From: Streptomyces umbrinus
GTDB lineage: Bacteria; Actinomycetota; Actinomycetes; Streptomycetales; Streptomycetaceae
Length of the DNA stretch: 64,000 bases
NCBI RefSeq assembly: GCF_030817415.1
Contig: NZ_JAUSZI010000002.1
Span: 2,418,001 to 2,482,000, forward strand
Reading direction: 5' to 3'
The position numbers were made by a program, and so were the translations under genes. Of the stretch, positions 61,985-64,000 are shown one piece after another; the stretch's first letter is position 1; the number at the start of each line of letters is the position of its first letter. Under the pieces are notes generated by a model that saw nothing but the letters and a program-made list of their open reading frames with translations, was not told the DNA's origin and made no database searches.

Positions 61985-62630
61985 CAATCCGACTTAGTTC
62001 CTTGGTGATCTTCGAAAGTTCTCCGACCGTCAACGCAGAACTATGTCGTTCGAGGGTGGGTTCCCCTTCGGCTACCACTGTGTTCTCCTCGGTCTCGGGA
62101 GGGCCGGTCAACACTAGTGACGCTGTCATCGGAGAATTGGCCTTGATCGTGTGGAAGGCTCCTGGGCGCAGTAGATACGAGAACCCATCGAGCATGACGA
62201 ACTGTGCGGTGAGCACAGGAGTGGCGTATCCCGTGTGCTGCAGGGTGTAGCTTTTCCCATGATGCTGACTGGAATATTGGTAGCGCCCAAAGGTTCCTCC
62301 GTCTTCTATCCGATAGAGGCACTGCTCCAACTCGCCACACAGAATGGCGGATCTGAACGACCATCTATGCGAATGAACATGCCCCTCATCACCGGCTTCG
62401 GCGTCCATCCAGACATGAAGACGCAGCGCACTGCCGTCTGGGAAGTTATTCAGCACGATCTTTGCGAATCCGTTGGTGTGCAGGTAGCTACGCTCGCACA
62501 GTTCATGGAGTTCAGAGTTCGACATGGAGCTGATACGCCGCAATACCCGATCTGAATCCGGCAACGGTTTGAGGTGAATGGGCGTTTCAAGCGTTCCGGT
62601 TGTCACGGCTCGGTTTCGCATACCGCTCAC
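61974..62630 (-). CDS. Cupin-like protein of unknown reaction
   Basis: 218 residues from GTG 62630 (AAGGGGG upstream); ATG 62621 is an alternative. The segment LRLHVWMDAEAGDEGHVHSH and the following RWSFRSAILCGELEQCLYRI look like a cupin metal site: HxH, then Glu, and a late His in RPGAFHTI. Family position is not clear, perhaps related to cysteine-dioxygenase or small-molecule oxygenase cupins. As the first gene of the long leftward cluster it may act on the amino acid building block. A hairpin follows it. Confidence 0.6.
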   Translation of the reverse strand: MSGMRNRAVTTGTLETPIHLKPLPDSDRVLRRISSMSNSELHELCERSYLHTNGFAKIVLNNFPDGSALRLHVWMDAEAGDEGHVHSHRWSFRSAILCGELEQCLYRIEDGGTFGRYQYSSQHHGKSYTLQHTGYATPVLTAQFVMLDGFSYLLRPGAFHTIKANSPMTASLVLTGPPETEENTVVAEGEPTLERHSSALTVGELSKITKELSRIACP

Positions 62631-62706
62631 TTCGCCCCCTTCTAGGTTTCGAGAGAATTAAGCTTGATTGATCGAAAATCAGCTTGGCACGAGGGCATTC
62701 GATGCA

Positions 62707-62739
62707 CATATGAAGCACGTATGAGGTACGTATCCTCAG
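62707..62739. promoter_or_regulatory. Three 11-bp-spaced heptamers, candidate SARP operator
   Basis: TATGAAG (62709), TATGAGG (62720) and TATCCTC (62731) start exactly 11 bp apart; the first two share CxTATGAxG. SARP activators bind direct repeats with this one-turn period. The site lies between the divergent cupin-like and MFS genes, and the SARP gene flanks the cluster. No experimental support. Confidence 0.5.
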
Positions 62740-62832
62740 GGAAAGCGGGGGACGCGCTGATCGTTATAGCGGTTACGATCAGGACGATGTGAAGCCGGTG
62801 AATCCATTGGCGTGCAGCAAGGGGGTACGCGG

Positions 62833-64000
62833 GTGGGGGGTGTTGACCAACGGTTCCGCGTGCTCGTGGCCGCTACCGCTGTGTCCGCTTACGGCAATTA
62901 TCTGAACCTGATCACACTGAGCCTGTTCTCGTACGAAGTCACCGGCACTGCGTTCGGTGTCGGTGCGGTGATGGCGACACGTATGGCCTCCGGTTTCCTC
63001 GCCGGGCTTGCCGCCGGGGCGCTGTCCGCGAAAGTCACCCGCCGGACCATGATGATCTGCGTGGATGTCGCTCAGGGCAGCATCATGGGCGTGCTGGCGC
63101 TTTGCGCCTCGCACACACCGCTGTTCCTTCTCCTCGGAGCGGTCGTGGTCCTGGGCGCGGGCAACACGCTCTTCACCGTGGCCCTGCGCAGTGCGGTTCC
63201 GCTCATGGTTGGCCAGGAAGCCCGTTCTCTCGCGAACGGGCTGCTGGTCACGGCGCGGTCTTTGGCGACCGTGCTCGGCTTCGCCTCGGCGGCTCCGGTC
63301 GTCGGGTTCGGCGGCTACGCACTCGCGTTCGCCATGAACGGTATGAGTTTCGCGGTGTCTGCCGCAGCTCTGCTGGTGCTGCGACCGCGCACGGACAGTG
63401 AGGCGGACGGCGCATCGGCAGGGTCGGACAGCCGAGGAAGCGCCGGATCCCTCTCCCTCGTGCGGCGCGGTATGGCGGGCCTCCCCGTCCTCTTGCTCGG
63501 CATGATCGTGCTGAGGGGCGTCGACGCCCTGGCGTCCTCCTCGCACAATGTCGCCCTGCCCCTCGTCGCACACGCCTCCGCCCCGTCCGAGCCGGCGGTG
63601 TTCATGACGCAGTTCTGGGCCGTGTGGGCGGTGGGAACCGTGCTGGCCCACCAGATGCTCAAACTCAGGCAGAGCGAGGCGGTGAGGGGTGAGCGTGCAT
63701 TCGCGGTCGGCACCTGCGCGATGTCGCTCTCCTTCGTAGCAGCGTTCACCGAATCGCCCACTTGGGCACTGATGGCGGCAGCCGTGTCAGCGGGCTTTGC
63801 GGACGGTTGTACCGAGATCATCTACACCTCGCGCCTGCAAGCCGCCCCGGACCGGCAGCGCGGTCTCTTGTTCGGGCTGTCAGCCACGGCGGAGCAGTTC
63901 GGGTTCGCGCTGGGCACGGTGACTGCCGCGGCGGCTCTCGAGGTACTGACCGCCTTGGCCGTCGTGGGCATCTTCCACGGTACGGCGGTGTGCGGAGCCC
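62833..64000 (+). CDS. MFS transporter, 3' end outside the window
   Basis: An open frame runs from GTG 62833 (AGGGGGT site 6 bases upstream; GTG 62812 also possible) to the window edge, giving about 389 residues. Segments such as VGGVDQRFRVLVAATAVSAY, GVGAVMATRMASGFLAGLAA, GAVVVLGAGNTLFTVALRSA and FGGYALAFAMNGMSFAVSAA are membrane spans of an MFS exporter of the enterobactin-exporter/drug-efflux style. It is divergent from the NRPS cluster and shares its presumed operator, so it may export the product. Confidence 0.85.
   Translation, partial: MGGVDQRFRVLVAATAVSAYGNYLNLITLSLFSYEVTGTAFGVGAVMATRMASGFLAGLAAGALSAKVTRRTMMICVDVAQGSIMGVLALCASHTPLFLLLGAVVVLGAGNTLFTVALRSAVPLMVGQEARSLANGLLVTARSLATVLGFASAAPVVGFGGYALAFAMNGMSFAVSAAALLVLRPRTDSEADGASAGSDSRGSAGSLSLVRRGMAGLPVLLLGMIVLRGVDALASSSHNVALPLVAHASAPSEPAVFMTQFWAVWAVGTVLAHQMLKLRQSEAVRGERAFAVGTCAMSLSFVAAFTESPTWALMAAAVSAGFADGCTEIIYTSRLQAAPDRQRGLLFGLSATAEQFGFALGTVTAAAALEVLTALAVVGIFHGTAVCGA

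Noticed and set aside
36664..62630. Siderophore cluster of the enterobactin type, suggested by the EntF-like Ser module
   Set aside because: No catechol (isochorismate, DHB) genes, no hydroxamate-forming ornithine or lysine N-oxygenase and no siderophore uptake genes; the other modules and the carrier-loading genes do not fit.
62779..63651. 290-residue minus-strand open frame
   Set aside because: His/Arg/Gly-rich shadow of the MFS transporter gene, which reads open to the window end on the plus strand.

Overview
The window is GC-rich actinobacterial DNA, most probably from a Streptomyces. Support: strong third-position GC bias, GTG/TTG starts, ATGA/GTGA stop-start overlaps, a SARP regulator with TTA codons, Ser/Thr kinases with extracellular propellers, and IS families (ISL3, IS110, ISKra4, ISAs1, IS630 relics) common in Streptomyces accessory regions. 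No rRNA, tRNA or CRISPR array was recognised.

Left part (1-9 kb): two secreted-protein genes (one cut by the window edge), then a leftward block (940-6103) of small Streptomyces-type proteins ending in a VWA/HExxH protein and a MoxR-type AAA+ ATPase with an N-terminal winged-helix-like segment. Upstream of this block lies a promoter region with four GAATTC palindromes in 39 bp. An ISL3 relic, a 17-bp hairpin and an intact IS110 transposase follow.

Middle part (9-36 kb): two membrane proteins with extracellular PQQ-type propellers, one with a DNA-binding-like/coiled-coil cytoplasmic half and one with a Ser/Thr kinase; a complete ISKra4-family IS with a 9-bp target duplication; an ISL3 IS separating a beheaded secretion-signal gene from a WD40 relic; then a leftward operon of XRE regulator, ImmA/IrrE-like protein, MAB_1171c/DUF6545-type membrane protein, small ORF, second membrane protein and three tandem FAD oxidoreductases (the last with a one-base frameshift). 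An ATP-grasp gene, the SARP gene, a small secreted protein, a dead kinase next to a TerD gene, and ISAs1 and IS630 relics complete it.

Right part (36.6-64 kb): a non-ribosomal peptide cluster, almost entirely leftward from 62.6 to 36.7 kb with many overlapping genes. It holds a cupin-like protein, a carrier protein, a dTMP-kinase-like protein, an FMN reductase, a luciferase-type monooxygenase, a nucleotidyltransferase-fold protein, a carrier protein, an acyl-CoA-dehydrogenase-like enzyme, an aminoacyl-tRNA-synthetase-like amino acid:carrier protein ligase, a carrier-thioesterase protein whose nucleophile position is Cys, a hydrolase-like protein, a P450, A-PCP-C (Val-like code), A-PCP, a lone A protein, an ABC exporter, a lone C-domain protein and an MbtH-PCP-C-A(Ser)-PCP-TE synthetase. 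A divergent MFS transporter gene runs off the right edge. The SARP is the likely activator. Three 11-bp-spaced heptamers between the cupin and MFS genes look like a SARP operator. The part from about 58.5 to 62 kb is visibly AT-richer than the rest. The product is not identifiable from sequence alone; the parts suggest a short peptide of about four residues containing serine and probably valine, plus a building block made on a dedicated carrier protein.
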